Translations under genes and position numbers: made by a program
Shown: positions 32,635 to 45,137 of the stretch, in pieces
Numbering within the stretch: position 1 is the first letter of the stretch
How the letters are laid out: each line of letters opens with the position of its first letter
Notes under the pieces: generated by a model
Seen by the model: the letters and a program-made list of their open reading frames with translations, nothing else
What the model was told of the DNA's origin: nothing
Databases searched by the model: none
Source of the DNA: Amaranthus tricolor
Taxonomy: Eukaryota; Streptophyta; Magnoliopsida; Caryophyllales; Amaranthaceae
DNA: 64,000 nt
Reading direction: 5' to 3'
Assembly (NCBI RefSeq): GCF_026212465.1
Contig: NC_080059.1
Location: forward strand, 19,698,189-19,762,188

Positions 32635-33833
32635 TTAGCGGGGATCCTCGTACATGGTGAATAACCAAATTCCAATTGAAATGAAATCTTTAGGATAAAT
32701 CAATGCAATTTAGGAGGAATCAATGAAAGGACATCAATTCAAATCCTGGATTTTCGAATTGAGAGAGATTAAGAATTATCACTATTTCTTAGATTCATGG
32801 ACTCAATTCAATTCAGTGGGATCTTTCATTCACATTTTTTTCCACCAAGAACGTTTTATAAAACTCTTTGACCCCCGAATTTGGAGTATCCTACTTTCAC
32901 TTAATTCACAAGGTTCAACAAGCAATCGATAATTCACGATCAAGGGTGTAGTACTCTTTGTGGTAGTGGTCCTTATATATCGTATTACCAATCGAAATAT
33001 GGTCGAAAGAAAAAATCTCTATTTGATAGGGCTTCTTCCTATACCTATGAATTCCATTGGACCTAGAAATGATACATTGAAAAAATCCTTTTGGTCTTCC
33101 AATATCAATAGGCTGATTGTTTCGCTACTCTATCTTCCAAAAGGAAAGAAGATTTTTGAGAGTTATTTACTAGATCCGAAAGAGAGTACTTGGTTTCTTC
33201 CAATAACTAAAAAGTGTATCATGTCTGAATCTAACCGGGGTTCGCGGTGGTGGAGGAACTGGATCGGAAAAAAGAGGGATTCTAATTGTAAGATATTAGG
33301 CATGGCCCCGGTCCGGGTTGGGCCGGTTCCGTTCCGGTTCCATCTGGTTCCGGTTCCGGTTCCGGTTTCATTTGGAACCTGTCGCGATTGGTTCTGGTTC
33401 CGGTTCCGGGCGGTTCCAAACGGTTCCTTGGCGGTTCATGAGGCGGTTCCAATTCACGGGACGGGCGGGTCGGACCATCGGTTCCATTTTTATTTTTTCT
33501 TTAAATATTTATATAATATAAAAATACTATAATATTGCGGACGTACCTTTGATGATTACTTGATTATTAGCCAAATTTATTGCTTGTCAAGTTGTCATTG
33601 TTATTAAAATATTTACTAAAAAGAATGAAAAAAATAAATTAATAAGAAACGAATCAATAATAATATCGATAAAGATGATTAATAAAAAAAGAGGGAGAAA
33701 ATGGACTTGAACCTAGTACCCAAAGGAATACTAAACTGCCTACGTATCCCGAAGGAATCAAAGCCCACGTAGTTCTTTGTCATACCTTTTATTTTTAGTT
33801 GTTGAATGTTGATTTATCGTTGTCCGATTGATC

Positions 33834-36695
33834 CTATTCGTCTTCGTCATCATCATCTGGTTGGTTAGATGCTTCCGCTGACTCTCCTCCTGACGATGAT
33901 GCAGATGTATCCATCATCATCCATGGATCATCATCATCATCTTGATCATCATCATTCCTTAGTCCTTGTGTTCGAATCTCCGCTTGATCCCAATCTTTCT
34001 TGCAAACACATATTTGAATACTATGTGGAGCAAGACGAGATCTCTTTTCGTCTAAAACTCTTCTACCTGCACTAAAAGAAGACTCCGACGCAATTGTAGA
34101 AGCAGGAACTGCAAGGATATCCTTTGCAATTCTCGATAATATGGGAAATTTTACAGATTTTTCTTTCTACCACTCTAAAATATCATAGCTACCTTGGTCA
34201 ATTTCAAAGTGGTGTTTGAGATAACTATCTAATTCTAAATATGAAGTGGAAGATGAAGAAGAAGATGATCCTACAAAACTATCATCTTGGCTTATTATAT
34301 TAGCTATTACGGAATTATAATAAGAGGGACGTGCCGAAACGCTTGCACGCCTAGACGTATCGCGTTTTAGGTTATATACACTAGCATAATAATCATAAAG
34401 TTCTGCTAAAAGTTTTTTACAACTTCCAACATAATTATGTACATCACTAGGCGGGCGATCTAATGATTGGTAGTAAAATCCGATTACTTTAGTAAAATCA
34501 TTAGAATTTCTAGTTAAGTTTGAAAAACATTTGGTTTTTATGAGGCGATTTTCGTTCTCAAGTTGTAATAAGTAGATTTAACCTTTCGTTCTTATCCGCT
34601 GCTAAGAATTTCTTATTATCTAGTAGTTCTTAATAACGCTAATAGAACTCGATCCGCAAGCTTCCCTTAATTTCAAATCCGTTTTTAACTGCCTTCTAAC
34701 ATCCTGGTTTGACTCGGACGATATATACTTGTTTTTAAAAGGTCATCTTCTCTTTTCGTACGATCCGAGTTATTCCGAGATGTTACAGTTTTAAAACAAG
34801 GGTCTAAAATGGTTGCAATTCCATAAATATAAGGAAAATCGGTAAAATATGCCTTCCATTTATCCATCATATCTGCAAGAATCGGCTTTAAATATGGGTT
34901 AGTATCATCATGCGTATGTTTAAGAAGATGATAAAAATTAGTAATACACTCACTTATTACTAAGTGGACGTTCGGTTCATAAACATATGAAATAATCTTA
35001 GTTGCGTGGTCATACGCTTCTAATATTTTAAGTACACCTATAGCTAATTCTCATGTGTCATCAGTTATATAGCTATCTGTACACTCACTATACAGTTGTG
35101 TTATAACTGGACGATAAGCAATCGCCTTTCTTAATAAATCGTTCGTTGAGCCCCAACGTGTAGAAGTATCTAATGACCAATACACTTTTTTTAGTTGATA
35201 TTGGTCACATAGTTGTTTATATCGTCTCTTTATCTTTCCAATTCTAAGCCACTTCACTATATCTCTAATTGGATCTAATAAACCGCTTAATTGTTTTATA
35301 CCTGCTTGGCAAGATAAGTTAACTATATGAGCACAACACGTATGTGTAATAAGCTACCCCCAAGGATAAAACTAAAAGCAGGCTCGTTATACAAAAGTTC
35401 CATACATTTAATGTTAACGGTTGCATTATCAGTAGAACAACAAAATATGTTATCTAATAAGTTCCATTCTCTACATATCTCTACTAATCTATATTTTATG
35501 TTTTCACTCGTATGTCTTTCTAGCATTGTCTCAAAAGCAATTATTCTTTTTTGAATAATCCAATTTTGATCTATCCATTGTACTGTTACACACATATAAG
35601 ATTCTAAATGTGGGGGAGCAGACCATACATCAGTTGTTATGCTAACCCTACCATTAAAAGATTTAAACATTTCAATTAATTCATAGCGCATTGATTCATA
35701 TAATTTAATTGTGCGTCTTTTAAGAGTGCTCCTAGGGATTGCTCTATATTGTGGTTGCAAAGTTTTTCTAGTGAAACGCTCGTGTGCCCTACTTTCACCG
35801 TGGTTAAAAGGCAATTCATCACAAATTACATACTTAGAAAATTCATCAATCATATCATTACGATTATATTTAAAAGGTATACCATTGCTGGGAATGTCCC
35901 ATTGTCGGCTTCCACTTGTGGTCCCGCTGCGGCTTGCTGCATGAGTTTCTCTTGTGATTCCATGCTTCTTTGCCAAATGTTTGTTAAAAGATCTAGTACC
36001 ACCACCTAACACGTATGTATAATGTATGTATAAAAAACTGAAAAAGTATTTAACTCTGGCGAAATTGTATGAAATTAAGGGCTTTACTCCTTGACTTTCA
36101 CAAATTTGACAAGTGCATAAGAAAACATCTGGATTGTCAGTTGGTTCTTTTGTAAAATACGACCACACATGTGAAACAGCGCTACCACTAGGAGGTGGCA
36201 TTGTCGGAAAAGGTTGTCTTACTGGTTCATCTTCATCTAAATTTAAATATAAAGACATACTCAGATATATACCACAATATATAAATAAATAATAATTTAA
36301 AATTTAATCAATTTGAAAAATAAAATTATAAAACTAACCGATAGTTTGGAAATTGACTCGTTTACCACGAGCTTGTCTTTGTTGTTGTTGTTGTAGTTGT
36401 TCTTCATGTGTTCTTATTAATGACTATCAAGAATTATGTATCCCAATAGGGGTCGTTGGTTCCTCTTCTTGTTCTTCTTCTTCATCAATTTGTATTTCTC
36501 TTTCCACTTCTTCTGCATAATTATGTAATTCTGGGTCGTACCCTTCTGGATAATTGGGTTCATAATTATAATTACTAATCGAAGGTGTTGTTGATACCGA
36601 CGGAGTAGAAGTGGCCTTTCTTTTGGAGCTAGAATCTCCCAATGATTTTGTCACTTTAGTAACTTTTTAGAGGCTTTTTTCAAAAAAGAAGACAT
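33834..36695 (-). pseudogene. hAT transposase, BED-finger type (copy 2)
   Basis: The gene starts at ATG 36695 (MSSFLKKASKK); a 1-base loss in an A run follows, and the next open segment has an acidic EVEREIQIDEEEEQEE stretch. After an intron, 36258-35323 encodes the BED finger (VWSYF, CTCQIC, FNKHLAKKHG) and the RNase H-like core (ITTDVWSAPPHLESYM, STDNATVN). A 1-base deletion at about 35337, relative to copy 1, shifts the frame. A 290-bp insert lies at 34496-34788. The C-terminus reads through the Trp codon that is a stop in copy 1 and ends at 33834 in an Asp-rich tail. The lesions of the two copies are different and complementary. Confidence 0.87.
34496..34788 (-). other. ~290-bp insertion within hAT copy 2
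   Basis: Relative to copy 1 (junction near 13620), copy 2 has extra sequence between TACTTTAGTA and CAGTTTTAAAAC. On the minus strand the insert begins TGTAACATCTCGGAATAACT, wording typical of the start of gypsy-type LTRs. Its other end (CTAATGATTTTAC) lacks the CA expected of a complete LTR, and no clear TSD is seen. It may be a truncated LTR. Confidence 0.55.
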
Positions 36696-37715
36696 GATTG
36701 ATAATATTGAAATAATAATAGAATTAAGAAATAAATAAATATTTAATAGACTAATTATGTAATTAACTAAATTAAGAAATAATTAAAAGACTAATTATGT
36801 AATTAAGAGAATAATTGCGTAATTTAGTAATTAAGTAGAGAGAGTAAGTAGAGAGAGTAGGAGAAGAGATGAGTTGTGAATGAAAATGATTGAAAGTGAT
36901 GGGTATTTATAAAAAATTACCCAACGGCTATAAACGGCTAGTTTCACGGTTCCATGGAACCGGTGGGCCGGTTCACTCGGACCGGTCCCAGTTCCGGTTT
37001 CGGTTCCAAGGAACCGTTGGACCGATTCACCCGGACCAGTCCCGGTTTCGGTTCCATGGAACCGTTGGACCGGTTCCCCCGGACCGGTTCCGGTTCCAAC
37101 CCGCGGTTTTTAGGTCCAGTTCATGCAGTTTTTTTCGGCGGTTTCACGGTTCCGGCAACTTTTTTTCTGGCGGTTTCACGGTTCCGCGGTTCGGAACCTG
37201 TCGCAAACGGTTCCGGTTCCGGATCCGATTCCAAGCGGTTCGGGACCGGTTCGGTTCCGGGTAACCCGCCCCGTGGCCATCACTATAAGATATCTAATGA
37301 AACCGTCGCTGGAATTGAGATCTCATTCAAAGAGAAAGATATCAAATATCTGGAGTTTCCCTTTGTATATTATATGGATGATCCGATCCGCAATGACCAC
37401 GAATTGGAATTGTTTGATTGTCTTTCTCTGAGGAAGAGGCGAAACATAATCAACTTGAATTCGGGACAGCTTTTCGAAATCGTAGTGAAGCACTGGACTT
37501 GTTATCTCATGTCTGCTTTTCGTGAAAAAATACCAATTGAAGTGGAGAATTTCTTCAAAGAACAAGGGGCTGGGTCAACTAGTCAATCAAATGATATTGA
37601 GCATGTTTCCCATCTCTTCTCGAGAAACAAGTGGGCTATTTCTTTGCAAAATTGTGCTCAATTTCATATGTGGCAATTCCACCAAGATTTATTCGTTAGT
37701 TGGGGGAAGAATCCG

Positions 37716-38600
37716 TTACTATTATTTAGTGTCAACAACCATACAGACAATAAGAGTGATTATTGATTGGAATAATTATTGCTCGAAATCATACAAATAA
37801 ATAAAATAATTTAATAAAAAGAAAAAGGGGTTATAAACTTATAATGAGAGGTACCGTTTATATGAATGAATCATGTAAATTTTAAAGTTAAGAATTATAA
37901 ATATTGATATCATTGTAGTAAAATGCATTAGAAATATGAGATTATTTTCTTCAAAAAGATTTCCCAAAGAAAAGATTTATATTGTAAAGAATTTTGTGAA
38001 ATTTTCATTTAAAAAAGCAAAAAGTAAAAATAAAAAGGGAGGAATTGTTTTTATAAACATATTTATCTTCAAAAGTACTTTATTTCCTTGGCGATGCTTT
38101 ATATCAACTTTAATAAGTCATAACAACAACTCTAAATATCAATTTCAATAATTATAATGCCAACTTTAATAGGTTATAATACCAACTTTAATAGATTATA
38201 ACACCAACTTCAAATAGGTTTAAATGTTTACATCAGTTTTTTAAGTTTTTTTCTTTATTTAATTGTTGGACTGGACCTGAAAGAGTTAATTCTTATAAAA
38301 ACGATCTCTCATGAGAGTTGCTGAATAAATAATATCAGGTAAATCCGAAGTGTAAAGTGGGGCTCCTGATTTAACGGTCGTCCATGTGGGCTGCGAAGAA
38401 TAGTCTCCAACTCCAGTACTCCACCAAATTAAGCACACGTGCATTCAACTTTGTTAATTCATTCCATTTTAAATCGATCCGAAATATCTTATTCGAAATG
38501 GCCTGATGATCCGAACTCATTTTGCTCATCACTTGTTTCGTTTCCTAATATTTACTACATATTTCCTTTTTATCTTATTTATAATACTTATTATATTATT
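37716..38600. other. AT-rich DNA after the plastid insert
   Basis: No gene is recognised. Around 38297-38325, AACGATCTCTCATGAGAG then TTGCTGAA resembles the end of the MITE at 62513-62685. Three copies of a short phrase (AACTTTAATAGGTTATAA type) lie at 38108-38215. Confidence 0.4.
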
Positions 38601-38618
38601 TAATATGCCATAAAACAT

Positions 38619-39378
38619 ACATACAATGTTATAAAAGAGTTATAAAATTCCAAGTGTTATGTTATTAGAGCTCTAACAAATAAAATAATCTTATTGGTTT
38701 CTTATTGATTACATGGCATATTAATTTAGGAAATACTAAAAATTTATATAATTATAAGTTTACAATGGGTATAATTTATTAACATATTTAAAAGCTATGT
38801 TAAATTTGTTAATTAATAATGTGACATTCAAAAACTTTATTAAATATATTATTATGTTTAAAATGGAAAATAATATAAAAAAAATAATAAAAAGAAAATC
38901 TTTTTTTAAATCAGTGAAAAAAACTTTCACATTCAAGATTTCAACATTTAATTTCTGAGAAAATACAAATCATATAATTTAATAAAAATATTGAAAAAAC
39001 ATACAATGTTATAAAAGAGTTCTAAAAATTTTAAATGTCAGATTATTCGAGCTCTTAGAAATGAAATAATCTTATTGGTTTCTTATTGATTATATGGCAT
39101 ATTAATTTAGGAAATACTAAAAATTTGAATAATTATAAGTTTATAATAGGCATAATTTATTACATATGTGAAAGCTATGTTAAATTAGGTAAATAATAAT
39201 GTGAAATTTAAAAACTTTATTAAAAATATTATTATTTTTAAAATTTGAAAAATATTAAAAGATAATAAAAAGATTTTTTTTTAAAATAAATGAAAAAACT
39301 TTCACATTCTAACTTTCAACATTTAATTTCTAAAAAAAATACAAATCATAAAATTTAATAAAAAAAATTGAAAAATTA
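38619..39378 (+). repeat. 380-bp tandem duplication
   Basis: Copy 1 (38619-38998) and copy 2 (38999-39378) both start ACATACAATGTTATAAAAGA and share CTTATTGGTTTCTTATTGAT, ATGGCATATTAATTTAGGAA and AAAACTTTCACATTC in the same order. Divergence is roughly 12-15% by eye with small indels. Both copies are AT-rich and non-coding. There are only two copies, so this is an old segmental tandem duplication, not a satellite array. Confidence 0.85.
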
Positions 39379-40303
39379 TAAGTAATACTATTTAAAGAGT
39401 CTTGCCAAATTAATTAATAGAATAAGAATTGTTAATATCGACATATAGTGCAATGTATAAATGTAGCATGCATATTGCATTCACTTAGTGCTATGTATTG
39501 TATTAATTTAGCAAAATAACATATAATGCAATGCATTCGATATTAAGTATCTACATATTTATAACTTAATTATGTTTATGCAATATTCATACATGCATCA
39601 TCAATTATATTATCATTTTTATTTTATTTTTCTTTTAGTTAAGTGAATTTAAAAATTTGAAACTATATATTCTTTTTAAAACTTGAAAATAAATACTTAT
39701 AATATATATTTTTAAATACAAATTATATTAACCACTAAACTAACAGAAATCCGTGCAATATTGCGGCACATATACTAGTAACTCATAATTATCTTATTTA
39801 TCTCTATTTTATTACTACTAGAGGTGTTCAAAATAAACCTGATGGCCCAATATTCACCCAACTTTTTTACCGAAAAAAATTTGACACGACCTTAAAATGG
39901 ATTTACAATCATGTAAAAACCAATGTAGACATAAAACTCGATTTTGACCCGAAATTAACTCAGATGACCCGAATAAACACTTTTATAGTAGTACCCCATT
40001 TACTTCTATACTTTTGTCATTATTCAAGGACAATAATAGTATTTTGTTATCAAGCTCATTTCCTTAATACTTGCTGTCACGTCAAAATTAACGAAGGTAG
40101 TATTATTTTTGCTCGTCTCATATGGTATATGTCCTATTATCCCTTTCAATTGTTTAAAACATAAATAGTATAATTAAAAGGGAGGTCTGTTATGTAAATT
40201 GACATCACTCAAATATTAAAATTAAAATTAAAAATTATAATAAAAATTTTAAGAAAAATTGTAAAAAAATATTGAATATCTTTAATCCCTTAAGGTACCA
40301 TTA
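39379..40303. other. AT-rich DNA with a possible hAT-like element
   Basis: At 39829, TAGAGGTGTTCAAAATAAAC begins a block with GATGACCCG-type words that ends near 39987 at AATAAACACTTTTATA. The ends are similar to the hAT-like TAGGGGTGTTCA family, but an 8-bp TSD could not be confirmed. The rest has nothing recognisable. Confidence 0.35.
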
Positions 40304-41306
40304 TTATTTTAAGAGTAAATTTTACATAGGTGGCATGAATTTAGTCAAAATTTACTTAGATGGCCTGAAGTTTTCATAATTACAAAAAGGTGACCTATAA
40401 TTCTAAACTTAAATGAAAATCTATTTTCGTAGGAAAGTATCTAAAATTCAATTATTTCATTGTTGATAAATTAATTTCCTTCGTAAATTCTATTAACTTT
40501 TTTTTTCTTGTAAAATTAAAAGTTTAAAATCATTAAATGTTATTTTCATTTTATTTTAGTTGAAACATTTATCATGTCTTTGGCATATCATACTTTGTTT
40601 TAATTTTATTTAATTAATTTTTAAAAAAAATGCATAAAAATTTCATTATTTAATTATTCTAAAAATATAAACTTTATTTATTAATCTAAAACTTTTATTT
40701 AAATTACTATTGTAATTTATTAATGATAATTTTAATATTGTTGTTAAGGTATAATAAAAACCTTATTGTTTATGTATTTTAGTTGATATTGAAAATGCTG
40801 TTCAATGTACTCTTAACAATATAAAATAATCAAACCTATTTTGAAAGACTTAGATCTAGCGAATATTTGTAAGATTCACAATTTTGTTTTTTAAAAATAC
40901 TAGTTCATATTTCACTAGCTAACATGATTCGTACTATAAATGAATTCCCTATAAAACAAGATTTAGGGGCCGTTTGGTTCGCACAATGGAATCGGAATGG
41001 AATGAGGAAAGGGAATGGAGGAGAAAGGAATGGATTCCCTTAATTTAACCTAGTCGTTTGGCTGTGTTCAGGAAACGAAATGAAATGCTCATTGATTCCC
41101 TTTGTGACTATGTGGTTCAAGTTAAGCAATCAAATTATGAGTTTTTAAATTCTTTTATATTTTTTCCAAAAATAACTAGTTATTATATGATAAACTTGAT
41201 AAACTTATTTTTAAAAAAATATCATTAACTTGTATCATCTTTTCCTGTAATATGAAGAAAAAAAAACATAACTCTAAATAATATCTTTCTAGCTCCATTG
41301 ATTACA

Positions 41307-41957
<651 letters not shown>

Positions 41958-41995
41958 AAATAAAATTAATAAATTTTTTTTTAAAAAAACAAATT

Positions 41996-42021
41996 ACCAG
42001 TCGCACAAAAACTGCGACTGG

Positions 42022-42022
<1 letters not shown>
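41996..42022. repeat. Perfect hairpin, 10-bp stem
   Basis: ACCAGTCGCA, seven loop bases, TGCGACTGGT. It sits just after the AAT array. Its GTCGCA core resembles the GTTCGCA palindromes in the CACTA element. Confidence 0.8.
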
Positions 42023-42052
<30 letters not shown>

Positions 42053-43258
42053 TCGAATTATGAAATTTTTTTGTTTAATTAATTTATTTTTTAAGTTATT
42101 TTTATTTAAATAAATGTTGTAATAAATTATTTTATTTTAATATAATATTATATTATGATAATGTTATATAATAATTAGTTTTGAATTTAAATAATTTATT
42201 TGAATGTTTAATTATTTTTTAATATAATAATAATATATTAATTAAAATTTAGTTGTTAATTAATATTTAATTTTTTATTAATAATTTTTTTATTAATTTA
42301 GTTGATAATACTGTTATTATGTCCAATGGAAAATTTGTAATTTTTTAAAGTCTAGGGGCAAATTCGTAATTTAATTAGGGGGTGGCGGTAAAATGAAAAT
42401 AGTGGCGAATTATAACAATACCCATAAATCAAAGTTCAAATTTTAAGTGATGGGTAATGAAGTGGTGAATGGAATGGGAAAGTGTAGGGGGGGTGGTGAA
42501 CGAGGGTATAATAGTTTGGGGTAAATCCAAAACTAAAATAGGGGAAAGGGAATAATAGAAAGTGACAAACAAACAACAACAAAGGAAATTGGATATTTTC
42601 ATTCCCTTTCCCTTTAATTATTACCCAACCAAACGGCCCCTTAAATATTTAAATCTTTGAAGAGAAAAAAAGTGCCTTTTACTTTTCTTCGATTCTTGTC
42701 TTTTTTTTAAAAGCTCTTAATTTGAGGAATATTAATATTTTTGCAGAAAACAAAGATGAGATAATTTATCAGCTTTGCAAGATATATTTCTTTAAGTTTT
42801 CTTATGTATAACAAAATTACATATTTTTATGTGTACTAAAGCCTAAGAAATTAGCCTTATGTTTTCGTGGGAATTTTGAGGGTTTTATTTTTTATAAAAC
42901 TCTTGTGAAACATAAATTGCTATTTTAACATAATCAAATAATTAAATTTGTTAGATTTTTAATAATAAATAAATAAAATTAAAACAAAGTATTATATATC
43001 AAATATATCAATTAAACATAAAATAAAAATAACTTGTAATTGATTTTAATTTTACAAGAAAAAAAGTATAGAAAATTTGCCATATTTAACATAAGAAAAA
43101 ACAAAAATACAATTATTAAATTTTTTTTGCTAATAAACATATTTTCACCAAACATTGAAGTTAGAAGCCATCTCTTTGTAATTATGAAAATCAGAGTACA
43201 CCTATGTGAAATTAAGCTAAACTTCAGACCACTTATGTGAAATTTACTTTTATTTTAA

Positions 43259-43605
43259 TATTAGTACTCGATCATATTTTAACATGTTGAAATTTCTAAT
43301 TTTGAAAACCCCTAATAAAGTGAAGGTACTTAAAACCAATAGTCTTCTGCTAATAGCTTGTAATTAAGGATAAGAAAGAGTCCTACTCCTACACGGTAGG
43401 GAAGATGGAGATTGCTCCATTTTAACAACAGCTGTGGAAGAGTTGGCTGCACTTACAAAACAAGGAATATGTCACAACTCACAAAACAAGCCGCCAGCTA
43501 GCTGTTGGCTGTAGGCAGCTCTTTCAATATGAATATTGAGTCTTGCGTCATCCTTAGCTTCACTTGATACTCATGAATACATCTTATTCAATCTTATTCT
43601 TATTC

Positions 43606-43643
<38 letters not shown>

Positions 43644-43996
43644 TTCTCTTCCTCAATTCCCTAAAACAAAATAAAATTCGTAAAATTTAAGTAATTAAAA
43701 AGGAAAATATACACCATATAGTAGAAGTATATAAAAAAGGTTAAGATGTTGTTCCTAACCATTATGATTCCAGCTTTCTTGAAAGCAAATCAAACCAATC
43801 AAATTTTATTTCAATATTTGTGGTATGTAAAATAATTATATCCTATTAATACTTACTAATATATTAAAATAAAATATTTATGTGCCACGTGTTAATTATA
43901 AGAGTGAAATTTTTCTAGTAAAATAGTGTGGACTATTTGTAAGATTTGTGCTTGCACCAAGTCCATACTAGACTTTACCAATTTAGAATACTTTTA
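43259..43996. other. AT-rich DNA with a 34-base T run
   Basis: No gene is seen. A short GC-richer block (43375-43600) contains AGCTAGCTGTTGGCTGTAGG and ends in an uninterrupted T run at 43609-43642. A T tail after a compact block can mark a SINE or TRIM end, but no promoter boxes or TSD could be confirmed. Confidence 0.4.
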
Positions 43997-44109
43997 TATC
44001 ATTATCCTACCTAGTATATCCCATTTATAGAAAACTATGAACAGAGTTTGGAGAAGGAAGGATGGAGACAACTCATACCTATAAAGAAGAGCGCGGCCAA
44101 AGGAGTCTT
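43997..44109 (-). mobile_element. RTE-type LINE tail, left part, separated by copia insertion
   Basis: On the minus strand this continues the LINE fragment at 58126-58565: AAGACTCCTTTGGCCGCGCT, then CTATAAATGGGATATACT and a GATAATGAT tail. The join across the copia element gives the continuous wording that RTE tails usually have around GTCGAGGGAC and CTTTGGCCGCG. Confidence 0.7.
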
Positions 44110-44327
44110 TGTAGGGTTCTAGTACTGTTAACTTTTAATATGTGGAAAACTAAAACTTCCAAAGACCTAATTATTCACATGAGATGAAACAAATAAATAT
44201 CGGGATGAGAAATTATACCTTTGTAGCGTGAATCCATTAGCAAAATATAACCACGAGGCAAGAATCGCAAATGAAATTCCTCTAGTCACTACAAGAAAAA
44301 AAGTTTTGGGACTCAAAATAATTAAAT

Positions 44328-44470
44328 TATGGGCGTCACATAACACGGTGTGGCCCAAGATAAACTTAGGGCGTCACTCAAACATAAGCGAAGCACAAAG
44401 GTAGTTTCAGGTGACAGATTCAATGTCGGCCAAAATATAATGATGGGCCACTCCTAGAAATATTGTTGCC
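44328..44470. repeat. Left subterminal repeats of the CACTA element
   Basis: Copies of GGGCGTCAC, GGCCCAAG, GGCCAAAATATA and GGGCCACTC occur within 140 bp. They correspond to the denser repeats at the right end and are the expected binding zone for a CACTA accessory protein. Confidence 0.6.
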
Positions 44471-44585
44471 AACAATACTAGAAAATTTGAAAAAGGTAAG
44501 CTGAAAAAAAAAATAATTAAATAAATTAAGAATCAAACTATTTCCAAAAGTAAGCGTGAGAATTCCAAATCTTTGGTTTGGAACT

Positions 44586-44700
44586 GTTCGTAGTTAGTAA
44601 CTGCGAACAACCATAAAAGACAAACTAGCTGTTCGCGGTAAGTAACTGCGAACAGCTATTTGTCTTTTATGGCTGTTCGCAGTTAGTAACTGCGAACAAC
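44586..44700. repeat. Left palindrome array (GTTCGCAGTTAGTAACTGCGAAC type)
   Basis: Three palindromes lie at 44586-44608, 44627-44657 and 44672-44700. Their arms are GTTCGCAGTTA and TAACTGCGAAC with few changes. The middle one is enclosed by a second mirror pair, CATAAAAGACAAA and TTTGTCTTTTATG, giving a 61-bp palindrome at 44612-44672. The same arrangement appears inverted at 47411-47528. Confidence 0.93.
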
Positions 44701-44922
44701 TTGTTAATTATTTTTTCCCTTTATTTTTGAGTTGTTGTTTGTTTTATTTGCACTAGAGACATTATAATAAGTAATTACAAGTCGATGTATCTTTAAGGCG
44801 GCATGATTCATCGCCAAAACTCCGATCATTTATAAGTCAAAGCTTGGAGGCTATGATAAAGTAATTAAACATATATATAAAATAAAATATATATACAAAT
44901 GTTTGAAATATACAAATCAATT

Positions 44923-45100
<178 letters not shown>

Positions 45101-45137
45101 TAGTCGATCCAAATACACAAAAGTTAAATGTTAACGC

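Larger units (their letters stand above)
33297..37285 (-). mobile_element. Complete hAT transposon (copy 2) inside plastid DNA
   Basis: The 3989-bp element has imperfect terminal inverted repeats TAGGCATGGCCCCGG and (inverted) TAGTGATGGCCACGG. An exact 8-bp duplication TAAGATAT lies at 33289-33296 and 37286-37293. Removing the element and one TSD restores a continuous ycf2 reading ([14 protein letters not shown]), which proves the borders. Both subterminal zones (33300-33480 and 36945-37265) are GC-rich arrays of GGTTCCGG-like words on an AT-rich background. It carries a minus-strand transposase gene with a frameshift and a 290-bp insert. Confidence 0.95.
32475..37715 (+). other. Plastid DNA insertion (NUPT), split by a hAT transposon
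   Basis: Positions 32475-33296 and 37294-37715 together form about 1.24 kb of contiguous plastid inverted-repeat sequence: the rpl23-trnI spacer, trnI-CAU on the minus strand, and the divergent start of ycf2. This is the gene order of land-plant plastomes. The copy contains a premature stop, a missing four-residue repeat and many substitutions. After 37715 the plastid match ends abruptly at WGKNP and the following sequence is unrelated. A 3989-bp hAT element sits inside with its own TSD, so this is an old nuclear transfer, not contaminating plastid DNA. The left edge is approximate. Confidence 0.9.
32723..37715 (+). pseudogene. ycf2: ycf2 5' fragment, plastid-derived, interrupted
   Basis: The reading begins [18 protein letters not shown] and continues through [21 protein letters not shown] four-residue repeat usually present after FELREI is absent. 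A TAA at 32930-32932 replaces Tyr after TSNR. The frame then goes on ([36 protein letters not shown]) to the hAT insertion at 33297. It resumes after 37293 with [20 protein letters not shown] and runs to VSWGKNP at 37715. About 250 codons of a gene normally over 2000 codons long are present. Ycf2 is a plastid inner-envelope protein-import motor component; this nuclear copy is dead. Confidence 0.92.

Noticed and set aside
32475..37715. Plastid sequence considered as contamination or assembly chimera
   Set aside because: It is interrupted by a nuclear hAT with a TSD and carries a stop codon and a deletion, which fits an old nuclear insert.
39749..39780. Motif AGAAATCCGTGCAATATTGC considered as a Helitron end
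   Set aside because: No CTRR end with a hairpin and no TC start could be found, so the class cannot be supported.
43355..43642. Block ending in a 34-base T run considered as a SINE
   Set aside because: No pol III A/B boxes or target duplication could be recognised.
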